The notes under the pieces are model-generated. The model saw only the letters and a program-made list of their open reading frames with translations. It made no database searches and was not told the DNA's origin. Source: Batrachochytrium dendrobatidis JAM81 (taxonomy: Eukaryota; Chytridiomycota; Chytridiomycetes; Rhizophydiales). Taken from it: a stretch of 64,000 nucleotides of DNA. Shown here piece by piece: positions 37,101 to 46,919 of this stretch. The position numbers were made by a program, and so were the translations under genes. How positions within the stretch are numbered: the first letter of the stretch is position 1; each line of letters starts with the position of its first letter. The stretch lies in assembly GCF_000203795.2 (NCBI RefSeq), contig NW_006281104.1:371993-435992 (forward strand), in the 5' to 3' direction.

Positions 37101-38864
37101 AATATTTTAGACATCATTTGCTCTGGACATTATATTGCACTTTTTAATCGAGTTCGATCACAAACAATCAGTACTCGATACATGTCTGTATCTCAAGATG
37201 GCTCTAAACTAACCTCACGGCATACTCCATGGGACACTTTTATAATTTGGCTCGAGTCTGATCCAGTATATATTGCACGAAAAGCAAACTTTGATGGAAA
37301 TAACAAATCCGTCGTGTCAGATGATGGTAACTCACTTGAAATTCGATAAAACAGGCTTCAAACTAAATATTGAACTAATGTCCGTTTTAGTGCGTAGTTT
37401 GGATTTTGAATCAAACAGTCGGAAAGAAAGTCTTTGGAATGTAGACGGCGAAAATTCGCAGTTATTCAAAGACAAGCCCGAATCAACTATCCACTATGGC
37501 AATACAGTGGTGCTCGAAAATCTGATGACTGGCTTGCTCACTGTGCCCCTAATTGTGCGAAGAGTAAATGGAAAGTCAATGGCTGTTGTACAAGAATGTA
37601 AGTAAATGACTGTCAATTTAATTTTTCACTTGGTAATCATACCTGTATCAAAACTATATTGATTAACATATTTTGTTTTTAATCAGCAGACTCACCAACA
37701 CTAGCTTCCGAATTTACTCGAGCCTCGTTATTTCTTTCACAAGATCACTGCCATGGCAATATCGAATCTAAAACAAAAGATGCAGTGTCACAGCTTCACA
37801 AGATTTCGTTTCAAGTCAAGTCACAACCGGGTCATTACATTTCTCTCCGTGATGAAAGTATTGTAATCTATCAGGCCCAATCCAGTTTGTCACAACCTGA
37901 TGATAAATCTACGTTGGATATGGCTGAAAAAAAGACAGACCATCAGTTTAAAGCATCTGATTCTTTTAAACTGACCAAGCCATTATTGCCACTTCAAGGC
38001 AAATCTCAGCACGCACACAAGGAACCAACTCTGAAACCCCTCAAACGACCTTTACAAAACACGGTGGAAGCTTCTAAAAAGCGGCTTAAAGATATTCAGT
38101 CTATATGGGGCGATGCATCCAATATTAGTATGCCGCAGTCCAAAACTGCAGACTTTTCAGTACACGCTAGTCAATACAAGACAGATTACTCGACAAAAAA
38201 TAGTACAGTAACTACTGAAGATATCACAGAGCTTTCTGTTTGGTCAATTGTTGGCACAGAGGTTGTTGAGCATACATTTTCTCTACCGCCAGATGATATT
38301 GGGTTAGACTCTGACACGATTTCTCCAACAACTCTCAAACAGACATCGCTACAGCCTACCACTACCAAAATACCAGCATCAACTCAAAGTAGTTCCACTG
38401 AAAATATATCCAAATACTCATCTATACTAAACTCTCCTGAAAAATCAACTTGTCTCGGAGCCCAACCTATGCCAATCATTGATCGAATCAGCCAAGAAGG
38501 CACAAACGTACTTGTTTGCATTGGATCTCAATTTGGTGTCAATTTTTGGATATTCGCCGGAATTGTTCCAGCAAAACGAATGACCATCAGATCAACCTTT
38601 ATCTTTATGGCCGAGTTTCAATGTCCAATTGAAATCATACGTCATAGCTTTACAGGAAATAGAGATCACCCATCCAACGCAAGTAAGAATCGCAATATAC
38701 CATTTACCGCTGCCACCAACAAGGCCAATAACAAGCCGGAGCCATTTATCATTGATCAAAATGATAGCAATGCATGTATCACGGAAATAGTGCCGCTACT
38801 TGTATTGCGTGATAAAATGGTTTTCCGTACAGAGTATTCGCTTCAGCTACAATGGCAAAAATAA
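34180..38864 (+). CDS. CSL family transcription factor (CBF1/Su(H)/LAG-1; RBP-J homologue)
   Basis: Eight exons (34180-34828, 34996-35920, 36043-36141, 36276-36825, 36930-37035, 37111-37265, 37321-37597, 37687-38864) join in frame to 1312 aa. Residues 1-500 are Ser/Asn-rich and probably disordered. The Rel-homology N-terminal domain starts at VLVEKFLGPRN and contains PRVVQKSYGKEKRFFCPQP, the DNA-contacting signature of CSL, then IYLIGAGWPK. A Ser/Asp-rich insert of about 90 aa follows, then KGLYISDFDNRKSFHLNF and SKEIKVISKPSRNKS. The beta-trefoil contains SGHYIALFNRVRSQTISTRY, IHYGNTVVLENLMTG and HKISFQVKSQPGHY. The C-terminal IPT-like domain has PMPIIDRISQEG. Fungi lack Notch; fission yeast Cbf11/Cbf12 regulate adhesion, cell cycle and lipid genes. 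It binds CSL-type sites (GTGRGAA) in the nucleus. Confidence 0.92.
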
Positions 38865-39066
38865 AAACTGATCATGATAAAATAAACTATCAAGTTTTGC
38901 ATTGGTCTGATCAACTTTGATTTGGAAATAAGTGATATTTTGAATAGATACTAAAACTACAAGCCTATTATGCAGAGCTGAACATCAAATTAAACTTGTA
39001 ATCAAAGCATGCTGTTGTAAGTAATGGTTTCTAAACTAGTTAAAATAAAAAGTTTTTCAGACATGA

Positions 39067-39140
39067 GCTTCCGTGGCGCAATTGGCTAGCGCGTCTGACT
39101 GTTAATCAGGAGGTTGGTGGTTCGAGCCCACCCGGAAGCG
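39067..39140 (+). tRNA. tRNA-Asn (anticodon GTT)
   Basis: A 74-nt cloverleaf without intron. The acceptor stem GCTTCCG pairs with CGGAAGC and the discriminator base is G. The anticodon loop is CTGTTAA with anticodon GTT. The T arm GGTGG-TTCGAGC-CCACC has the B box GGTTCGAGCCC. The A-box region TGGCGCAATTGG is intact. Confidence 0.97.
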
Positions 39141-40623
39141 ATTACTTTTTTTCATTATTTACGCATTTTGGTTTTTCATATTACCAATTCATTTATTTTT
39201 ATCAAGCGTGTTTTTACCATGCTCGGTGCCTTTTTGTAAAAACCGTCAATAACCCAAGTCTGATGAAATGATTCAAGCATTAGTTTTAGCGGTAAAAAAT
39301 ACCGTGAGCCGTTAAACCTATACAACCAGTTTCGAATAGTCAGTATAAACAATGCATATGTTACAAAGTGCACAATGCCTTTTGTTGAAGAGTTGGATAT
39401 TACCAATAGGAATGCATTTTAGCTCGCATATTTATATTGCTGAACCAACGCTTTGTGCTCTCATTATTCAGTTGTCGGATATCCATCTAGTTTATTGAGT
39501 GTCATTGAACAGAATTACTAAAATAATAATAGCATTGCTTCATTTACGCACCCATTACGGGGTACAGTCTTGAAGACTGAATACCCAGTCTGTAACAGTG
39601 ATACATATTGGTTACAGCAATCAAATATCATGTCATGTAGACTTTGCTCATGATTGATTTTAGACAGTCAGCGCAATCAACAAGCTGTTAATGAGCAGTG
39701 TTTTGGTATTACAGCTATTATACGGTTCATTTACCATGACTGCACATTGTGCATAATTACTTGTACTTTCAACCACTATCCGTATCAATACTTTGCTTCT
39801 TACTACTCTACCAGTTTGTACTCAAAACCATGCGCATCATTCCAAATATCCTTGTACAATATACATTGTTTTCAGAATTGTGGTTGTATCCACTCAAATC
39901 TAAATAATCATATACACCTTGAACATATTTGACATGACCTGATTCAATCCCAAACCAATGATTGCGGGGATTTTCCGAGATAGTTGAAGCTGCATCATTA
40001 ATGATTTCAAACGGCGTGGTGGTATGACAAGCTTGGTTTAGAAATACACGTGCTATCAACTGATTCATCACCGTCCAGTTTTGAATACTCAGCTGATTCA
40101 TGCTTCAATCAGGTTTGCTTGAACATGTACAAGGAATGAATACAGCCAATAAAAATTAGATATGCCAGAATACTAAATGCAGAATGTGTTTCATGTGCAT
40201 GCCAAGCATCCAATCAACTATAATAAATTGCTACAGGGTGTCAACAGTTCAGCGCTATCAGTCTGAATCCAACACTTGACTCAATACATGTGAGTTTAGA
40301 ACCACGCGAGTTACATGTGATAAAGTATAGTCTGATTATATACGCTTTGCATTGATTTTCTCGAGTCTAATCGATTTAAAATCGGAAACGGGTATCAATA
40401 TTACATTTGAATATGATTTTGATGGGGCTCCTTGAAATTTGTTGTCTATGCAGTTAGTTCAATCAAAAACAATGCGTAATACCCTTATTTAAATCTATAG
40501 CTTGGATACATGTGGTTGCGAGCCATATGCATTTGCATATGATATTCATGTGTTTTTGTCAATTGACATATGTATATTCAATCATACCATTCAATCATTG
40601 CATAGTATGCTTTGTAGATTCAA

Positions 40624-40632
40624 GATATAAAA
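40624..40632 (+). promoter_or_regulatory. Probable TATA box of the fungalysin gene
   Basis: ATATAAAA lies about 110 bp upstream of the fungalysin start codon, followed by CT-rich sequence and several ATA-rich stretches. Position and sequence fit a core promoter. No transcript data are available. Confidence 0.45.
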
Positions 40633-40737
40633 CGGCGTGAAATGGTATGCAATCAATTCCATCAATCTCTACCATTGTAACACTTTGATACTCTACTTGC
40701 TACATATATACTATAGATATTGAAAATACTGTCTAAA

Positions 40738-42761
40738 ATGTTTGTTTCTACCGTTTCTCTTGTTCTTGCTCTTGCCACCTCTGCAATTTTTGCGGCTCCA
40801 GCTGCCCCGTCTACAAAAGATGCCTCTAGCGATTTTCCATTCTACTTTCCCAAGCCTACTTATCAAAGTATTCCTTATGATCACTCATCCAGCCTCGCGG
40901 CTCCATCCAATGCTGATTCAGTCAAGATTGGCACTGCGTATATCCGTGACAAACTCAATCTCTCTCCTGACGAGTTTAGGGTTGACAGTAACTTTACAGA
41001 CAGTGCTGGCGTGACTCACGTGTATGGTGTTCATCTGGTTAATGGCGCATCTGTAGCCAATCACCAGGCTGCTGTCCATATCAAAGACGGTCAAATTACG
41101 TCGTACTCTGCTTCGTTTGGTACTGAAAGCCATTTTGCCAAAAGTGAACTTTCAGTCGCAGAACCCAAAGCCAAACTGACTTTTGAACAGGCTTCTGATC
41201 TTGTATCCAAGGCCAAGGGTCTGCCAGTTTACTCTGACTTTAAACATGAGCTCGAGTATGTTCAACAGGCTGATGGCACGCTTGTGTATGCTTACAAATT
41301 CCAGCTTCGCGACGCGGATGTTAATTTCTGGTTCCAAGTTTGGGCCGATGCCAACACTGGTACGGTATTTCGTGTTCAGATACTAATTTTTGTGGATTCA
41401 ACACTAATCTGAATGTAAATGGATTGATATTAGGTAAACTGATCCAGGCTGTTGATTTTGGTCATCGTGCAACATACAAGGCTATCAAAGTTCCTGGTCT
41501 CACTCCTGATGATGGCTTTACCAGCATCAGAAACCCAGAATACAGTGCATCGTCGCCAAAAGGATGGACTGACGGAACTACCACTGAGGGTAACAATGTC
41601 AGTGCTCTTGATTTAAGATCAAGAACACCGATTCCAGGAACTGGTGTTGACGGTGTATTCGACTCCAAGTTCAATCCTAAAACTGAGTTTACCGAGCCAG
41701 AAAACATGCAAGCGATTGCTGTCAATCTGTTTTACGTTACTAATCTGATGCACGATATCACGTACCAGTATGGTTTCAACGAGGCTGCTGGCAATTTCCA
41801 AAATGACAACTTTGGCAAAGGTGGCAAAGGCAACGATGGTATTATTATCAGTCTCCTGGATACTTCGAGAAAGGAAAATGCTGATTTCCATTCTCCAACT
41901 GACGGCCAGCCTGGTAGAATGAGAATGTTCCGATTTGCTCACTTTACGCCTAATCGCAATCCTGGTCTGGATAACCAAGTCGTTATGCACGAATATGGAC
42001 ATGGTGTCTCAGGTCGGTTGACTGGTGGACCTGTAGCAGTTGGATGCTTGTTTGAAGGTGAACCTGGTGGCATGGGCGAAGGCTGGTCTGATATATTTGC
42101 CATGATCGTGACTGCCAAGCAATCCCATAGAGCCAACACTCCAATTTTCCTTGGTACATATATTTCTGATTCACCCAGAGGTATTCGCTCCCATCCTTAC
42201 ACGACTGACATGGAGGCCAATCCCCTGACTTATGGCGATCTTAGGCAGCGCCAAGAAGTTCACGATGTTGGTGAAGTGTGGGCAGCCATGCTTTGGGAAG
42301 TCTACTGGAACTTGGTCACCAAGAACGGATTCTCTACCGATATTTACAATGCCAAGAGCAATTCTGGTAACACTATTACTATGCAGAATATGATTGGTGG
42401 TATGATGCTCCAGCCATGCTATCCCACTCTCATTAATGCTCGTGATGCTTTCATTGAGTCTGATGTTAATCGCTACAAAGGTGCCAACAAGTGCGAGATC
42501 TGGAAAGGATTCGCCAAGCGCGGTCTGGGAGTCAAGGCTGCTAATTTCAAGAACGATTTCTCTGTTCCTGCTGAATGCGGTGGTGATTCACCCTCACCCT
42601 CACCTTCTACCACTACAAAGAGAGTTACCACTACTGGAAGAGCTACCATTACTACAAAGAGAGTTACCACCACCACTGCTCGTGGTCCTAAGCCTACTTC
42701 TGGATGCACTCGCATGGACATTTGCTGCATCTATGTTGGAAAAAGTTGCGATCAAAACTAG
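40738..42761 (+). CDS. Secreted fungalysin metalloprotease (peptidase family M36)
   Basis: Two exons (40738-41359 and 41434-42761) give 649 aa. A signal peptide (MFVSTVSLVLALATSAIFA) is followed by the FTP propeptide region (YIRDKLNLSPDEFRVDSNF; VYGVHLVNGASVANHQAAVH). The catalytic domain contains HEYGH (near 41990), whose two His bind zinc and whose Glu is the catalytic base, and GEGWSDIFAM, supplying the third ligand. After the catalytic domain comes a Pro/Ser/Thr linker (SPSPSPSTTTKR) and a short Cys-rich end (CTRMDICCIYVGKSC), an extension not usual in ascomycete fungalysins. M36 enzymes degrade collagen, elastin and keratin outside the cell. They are expanded in animal-associated chytrids, and there they are considered virulence-related. 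The gene looks intact and the protein would be made as a zymogen. Confidence 0.94.
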
Positions 42762-43505
42762 ATGTTCAAGTCTAGTAATTGTTTCTACAATTTATTGAAT
42801 GAAATTATATTGTAACAGTGTATAAAAAGTTTATATTGGTAATGGCTATTTGGTGTGTATGGCTTTGTGACAAGTAACGATATTAGTTTAACCTCGAATG
42901 AATACGGCACACTTGCATGGAGTTATCTATGCTTTGATATTCGAGTTTATTCAGCAAATAAATCCATTCAATATCAAGTAAAGGCTTGAATGAAATACAT
43001 TCAGATCCATCAACCCAGAATATGCTGTTTTTACAAGACATTGACTAGTAATACAATATGTCCACCATTGGGTAGAGTTGTATCAATCAAAACAAGTATA
43101 GGCTGCATTATCACAATTACTGATGATCGATCTCAGAATTCTGTTTAAACATATCAATCAATGGCAATGACTGTTGAAAAGGCTAGCATGGATGACAAGT
43201 GCAAAGTAACTGATTGAGTCGAGAGTATCAATTACACAATCTACCTGCACAATATTCAACTATTATTGACATGATTGGAGTATTGAACATCAAGTTTGAT
43301 ATGCGGTGTCATGGAATCATCTGGTTGTCCATATGATTGCCAATCACCAAACGTGTAGTTGTCAATGTTCAGATCCAACATAAAACAGATGACCATTGGT
43401 GATGAGAATGTCATGCAGTATTGATTTACAAATGCTGACACCAAACCACAATGCATTTGACAAACACACCTAACGAATATTACCGTATAATTGGTTTCAA
43501 TCAAC

Positions 43506-43623
43506 ATCTACGGCCATACACACAAGAAAATACCGGATCCCGTTCGATCTCCGAAGTCAAGCTTGTGATGGCTCAGTCAGTACTGTGGTGGGGGACCACA
43601 CGGGAATACTGAGTGCTGTAGTT
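43506..43623 (+). rRNA. 5S ribosomal RNA
   Basis: About 118 nt. The terminal helix pairs CTACGGC with GCTGTAG. Conserved blocks are GGATCCCGTTCGATCT, CCGAAGTCAAGC (loop C and box A region), and GTACTGTGGTGGGGGACCAC followed by GGGAATACTGAGTGCTGT. A run of five T directly follows, as expected for RNA polymerase III. It is a single dispersed copy, not next to large rRNA genes. All conserved blocks are intact, so it is probably functional. Confidence 0.95.
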
Positions 43624-43690
43624 TTTGCTAAATTAACAATCTGATATCGTTTTGGATCAAATCTCAACTTGAATTAATCTTGTTCATATT

Positions 43691-43886
43691 AGCTGCATTC
43701 AGACAATTACAGCATTATGTTTTCTCAGCTTTTCGACAAAATCCACTAATCTCCCGGTGATCTTGCAATGTGGATTGTGTATCGAGCAAGTAATGCAATC
43801 GATTTCTAATAAGAATATAGCAACTATTTAATCATTGTTTATTCTCAAGTAAAATAGACGCAGCCAGTGAAAGATGAATACGGCTG
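43691..43886. mobile_element. Possible terminal-inverted-repeat element, copy 5, degenerate
   Basis: The right end AGATGAATACGGCTG followed by TA (43872-43888) matches the family terminus well. The only candidate left end is AGCTGCATTCA at 43691, an 11-nt match. The resulting 196-bp length is close to the 191-bp copy in RPL7 intron 1, but the interior is not visibly alike. Confidence 0.4.
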
Positions 43887-44038
43887 TAATAAAATGAAAT
43901 AGTATATCCAGCTCTAGGCAATCAAATAGACAACGCCAAGAAATAAAATTCAATGAAAACGTATCAAAATTAGGTATCATATCTCATTCAACATGACTCG
44001 AGCGAGTTAAAGTAGCATGGGATAAAAAAGCAGTTTAA

Positions 44039-45982
44039 TCAGCGAATCGTCATTCGAGAGTATGTTTTTGCAAGAACTTCGTCAACATCGTCACCGCCAC
44101 GTTTGGTTTGAGCTGTTTTGTTTTTGCGTGACTCGAAAGCTTTCCAAAACTTCAAGTTCTCGTCACTGGCTGTAGATGCAACAGTCTGTCCGTCCGGACT
44201 CAGTGCAGTGTGAAGTACACGAGAATCGTGGCCAGACAAATCAGCAACTTTGTTGAGAGAAGGATAGCTCCAGATTGAAAGATGATTGTTTGGGAACCCA
44301 TGGGATGTCAAGAGTTCTTTGTATTCGCGCGACCAAATGATGGATGTAACTTGTGATCCAGCATGGATTGTGGATATCTTACCAGCGGTTGTAGTGTTCC
44401 AAAAATGAACATTTTGGTCAGATGTTCCTCCACCCGTTGCAAGAAGATTGAGCTGCCAAGGACACCAGGCGAGAGCTTTCACTGCTGCCATATGCTCAGT
44501 TTTGGTGAATTTTGGGGTAGTGGAGCGAATATCCCATATATTGACCAGATTGTCATTTCCCCCACTTGCAAGCATTTGACCATCTGGACGCCATTTCAGT
44601 CCGCATACTTCTGAAGAATGGCCCAACAGTTCAGCAACTTTGTGGTTTGCAATTCGAACATCGTGGTGCCAAATGCTTCCATCTCTAGACCCAGACGAAA
44701 GAATATGCTTGTCCCATGACAAAACACCGACACGACTGTTACGGCCGCGCATTGTTCGAATTTTCGAGTTAGAGTCTAGATCCCATATTTGTGCATCTCC
44801 ATTATCAGTGCCTACTGCCAGATACGAGCCATCGGCAGTCCATTGTAAAGATGTAATAAAATTATCATCGGCGGTTTGACAAAACTCTTGCACACTACCT
44901 GTATCTGCGTTCCAAATGTACACAGTTTTGTCAAGAGCAATTGCAAGTTGATTTTTGGAAGACCAATCCAACAAGCTAAGGTAAAAATCATCAATCAGAC
45001 CAGGAGCATCAAGAACTTTTTCTGCAATAGTGGGTATACGACGCTTTGCAAGCTTGACATTTGGAGCACGAAGCGGACGATTCCATGTTGTGCGCAGATC
45101 TTGCCGCTCAACACCAGGTGGTTCAATGTTGAATGCCAAGATACGTTGGTCAATGGCAATACCACACGCCTTTGCCAACTGCTCCTGATATGCAATGGCA
45201 TCAGCATCCATGTGTTTGGGAGGCTCGATCGGACCTTTGACACCACTGAAATGTGACGAGTTTTCCATGGCATCTCTGTTTGGAATAAAGCGATCGTACG
45301 TGGTGATCTTGGATTTTAAACGTCTAGTACCAGGACTACATATGACACTACCAACACTGTGATGGATTGTACGCATTAACTGTGCATGAGGTTGAGGTGG
45401 TAAAGAGCTTTGATGCTTTATGGGCGATTGATAAGACCGATGAGTAGATGGCGAGGATGGAAACGCAGCAAGTTTTGCAAGCCCGTCCTTTGGTGATGAC
45501 TTTTTAGGAGTGAGATGCATTTGCCGTTGGAACTGGGCAAGAAGCGAGCCTTCTGACGAGGAACTGGGCAATCCCATAGACGACAAGGTGCCATGAGTAG
45601 AGCCAGTGCGAGTGGTAGAAAATATATCAGATTTGTCAAGACCCAAGTTGATCTTGGTTGGAGTGGATGCTCCTCGTCGATAAGCAATAGGAGAAGTTGT
45701 ACAAGAGTCGTTGCCAAACATGGATGCTGGTCGTCGAGTCGTACTCGCTGCAGCAGTGTTGGATGTAGTCATGAATGGGTTTCCTCCACATGGTGCGACA
45801 TTGCGAGTACCTGCAGGACAACGCAGACTCGTAGCAGTCACTGAGAGTGGAGATCCAGCTGAAGCCTTGGATGCTCTGTGCAGTCGAGCACTCTTTGGAC
45901 TGAGCAAGATAGCACTACTAGAATATGCAGCGACAGTATAGACTTCTGACAGCGATACTTTGGAAGGTGTCAAGACAGCCAT
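44039..45982 (-). CDS. CDC20: Cdc20, anaphase-promoting complex activator (WD40)
   Basis: A single uninterrupted exon of 647 aa, unusual for this intron-rich window. The Ser/Thr-rich N-terminus is followed by a C box (DRFIPNRD, near residue 228), which contacts the APC/C. The stretch AYQEQLAKACG and then RRIPTIAEKVLDAPGLIDDFY leads into a seven-blade WD40 propeller: DWSSKNQLAIAL, SSGSRDGSIWHHDVR, GLKWRPDGQMLASGGNDNLV, AWCPWQLNLLATGGGTSDQ and SHGFPNNHLSIWSYP. The protein ends in Ile-Arg, the IR tail for APC3/APC8 binding. The YQEQLA segment and propeller residues favour Cdc20 over Cdh1. It recognises D-box and KEN substrates at the metaphase-anaphase switch and is the target of the spindle checkpoint. 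Confidence 0.93.
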   Translation of the reverse strand: MAVLTPSKVSLSEVYTVAAYSSSAILLSPKSARLHRASKASAGSPLSVTATSLRCPAGTRNVAPCGGNPFMTTSNTAAASTTRRPASMFGNDSCTTSPIAYRRGASTPTKINLGLDKSDIFSTTRTGSTHGTLSSMGLPSSSSEGSLLAQFQRQMHLTPKKSSPKDGLAKLAAFPSSPSTHRSYQSPIKHQSSLPPQPHAQLMRTIHHSVGSVICSPGTRRLKSKITTYDRFIPNRDAMENSSHFSGVKGPIEPPKHMDADAIAYQEQLAKACGIAIDQRILAFNIEPPGVERQDLRTTWNRPLRAPNVKLAKRRIPTIAEKVLDAPGLIDDFYLSLLDWSSKNQLAIALDKTVYIWNADTGSVQEFCQTADDNFITSLQWTADGSYLAVGTDNGDAQIWDLDSNSKIRTMRGRNSRVGVLSWDKHILSSGSRDGSIWHHDVRIANHKVAELLGHSSEVCGLKWRPDGQMLASGGNDNLVNIWDIRSTTPKFTKTEHMAAVKALAWCPWQLNLLATGGGTSDQNVHFWNTTTAGKISTIHAGSQVTSIIWSREYKELLTSHGFPNNHLSIWSYPSLNKVADLSGHDSRVLHTALSPDGQTVASTASDENLKFWKAFESRKNKTAQTKRGGDDVDEVLAKTYSRMTIR

Positions 45983-46423
45983 GCAGTTACAGTCGAGGCT
46001 TGGATAGAAAGTCTGTCTTGTGGTTGGATATAACTATTGTCGAGGATTGTGTATCTGCCAACAGCAGCAATTCAAGCAGATTCCAGCAACTTGGCAATTG
46101 CAAATCAACTGCACAGAAGCGCGATGTCCGACTTGCTGTTTGGCCATGAATACTGCTGATAATCCATCTGCTCGTGTCTGGTTTCAATAAAACTCATCAC
46201 TGCATACTCTCATCTAGTCAAATAAACTCTTGTTCAGAGTCTGATGGTTGCAACTGACATTCTAAACTCGACTGGTGTTAATCCATCATCAGCCAATTGA
46301 TTCAATCTCATTTTCAGTCGTGATTTGCATGTACGCTTTTCATCTAACCAAAGCAAGCAATTATGGTCTCGAATTGAAAATATCTGCGTGATTAAGTTTC
46401 GCTTTGGCATTCTTATCCTTGAA

Positions 46424-46650
46424 ATGTCAACTCACAAAACAGTCATAGAAGCTACTGCCGCACACGATGCATTTCTTGCCAAGGTTGGTTATCAATGTAC
46501 ATTTAAATATATGCATTTACATTTTCGTGTCTAGTGCTGCCTTCATTGGTGACATACATATCAACTATCAAATGCAGACCAAAGTTTTTATTTATCGAAA
46601 TGGATAGCGGGTTTTACCATGGACACATTTCTATTTAATTTACTCGACTC
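46424..46650 (+). other. Possible upstream exons with doublecortin-like fragments
   Basis: An ATG at 46424 opens a 20-codon exon (MSTHKTVIEATAAHDAFLAK) ending at a GTTGGT donor (46483). After an acceptor at 46577, frame 1 reads TKVFIYRNG, the start typical of a doublecortin (DCX) domain, but hits TAG at 46605. A different frame nearby reads FTMDTFLFNLLDSACNNG, resembling the LLD helix of DCX. I could not join these in one frame, so this is either a frameshifted exon, a sequence error or chance. Confidence 0.3.
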
Positions 46651-46919
46651 AGCTTGCAATAATGGTCAACTCGAGTATAGCAAAGCGTGCTAGGCCAACT
46701 AATCACTCACATGTATTACTATACAGTTTGAAAAGCTGGTGATTTCTTCTATACCTGTACTTGCTTTGGGTTGTGTCGATAGACACTACTAGCCATATTT
46801 CTGCAAAAAATTAAGCAGGTCTTACGCGTTGTTCAACTTGCAAACCACCATGTACTCTAGTCAATAATGTATATTCAATACTGACGCATTCTGTTGTCAT
46901 TGCTATATAACTTTGATAG

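Larger units (their letters stand above)
38865..40737. other. Long intergenic region with tRNA-Asn
   Basis: Apart from tRNA-Asn at 39067-39140 and the fungalysin promoter at the right end, I see no gene in these 1.9 kb. The open frames near 39.65 and 40.1 kb are short, without recognisable features, and overlap each other on opposite strands. Confidence 0.55.
42762..44038. other. Intergenic region with 5S rRNA gene and a possible inverted-repeat element
   Basis: 1.28 kb between fungalysin and Cdc20. It contains a 5S rRNA gene (43506-43623) and a candidate element end at 43.69-43.89 kb. The remainder shows no gene. The open frame at 43256-43507 on the minus strand has no recognisable features. 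Confidence 0.6.

Noticed and set aside
37266..37348. Apparent in-frame stop in the CSL gene at 37347
   Set aside because: A 55-nt intron (37266-37320, GTATAT...TCAG) removes the problem and restores the IHYGNTV frame, so the gene is not broken.
39654..40101. Opposing open frames in the CSL-fungalysin intergenic region
   Set aside because: They overlap each other on both strands, lack motifs, and have no splice context suggesting a gene.
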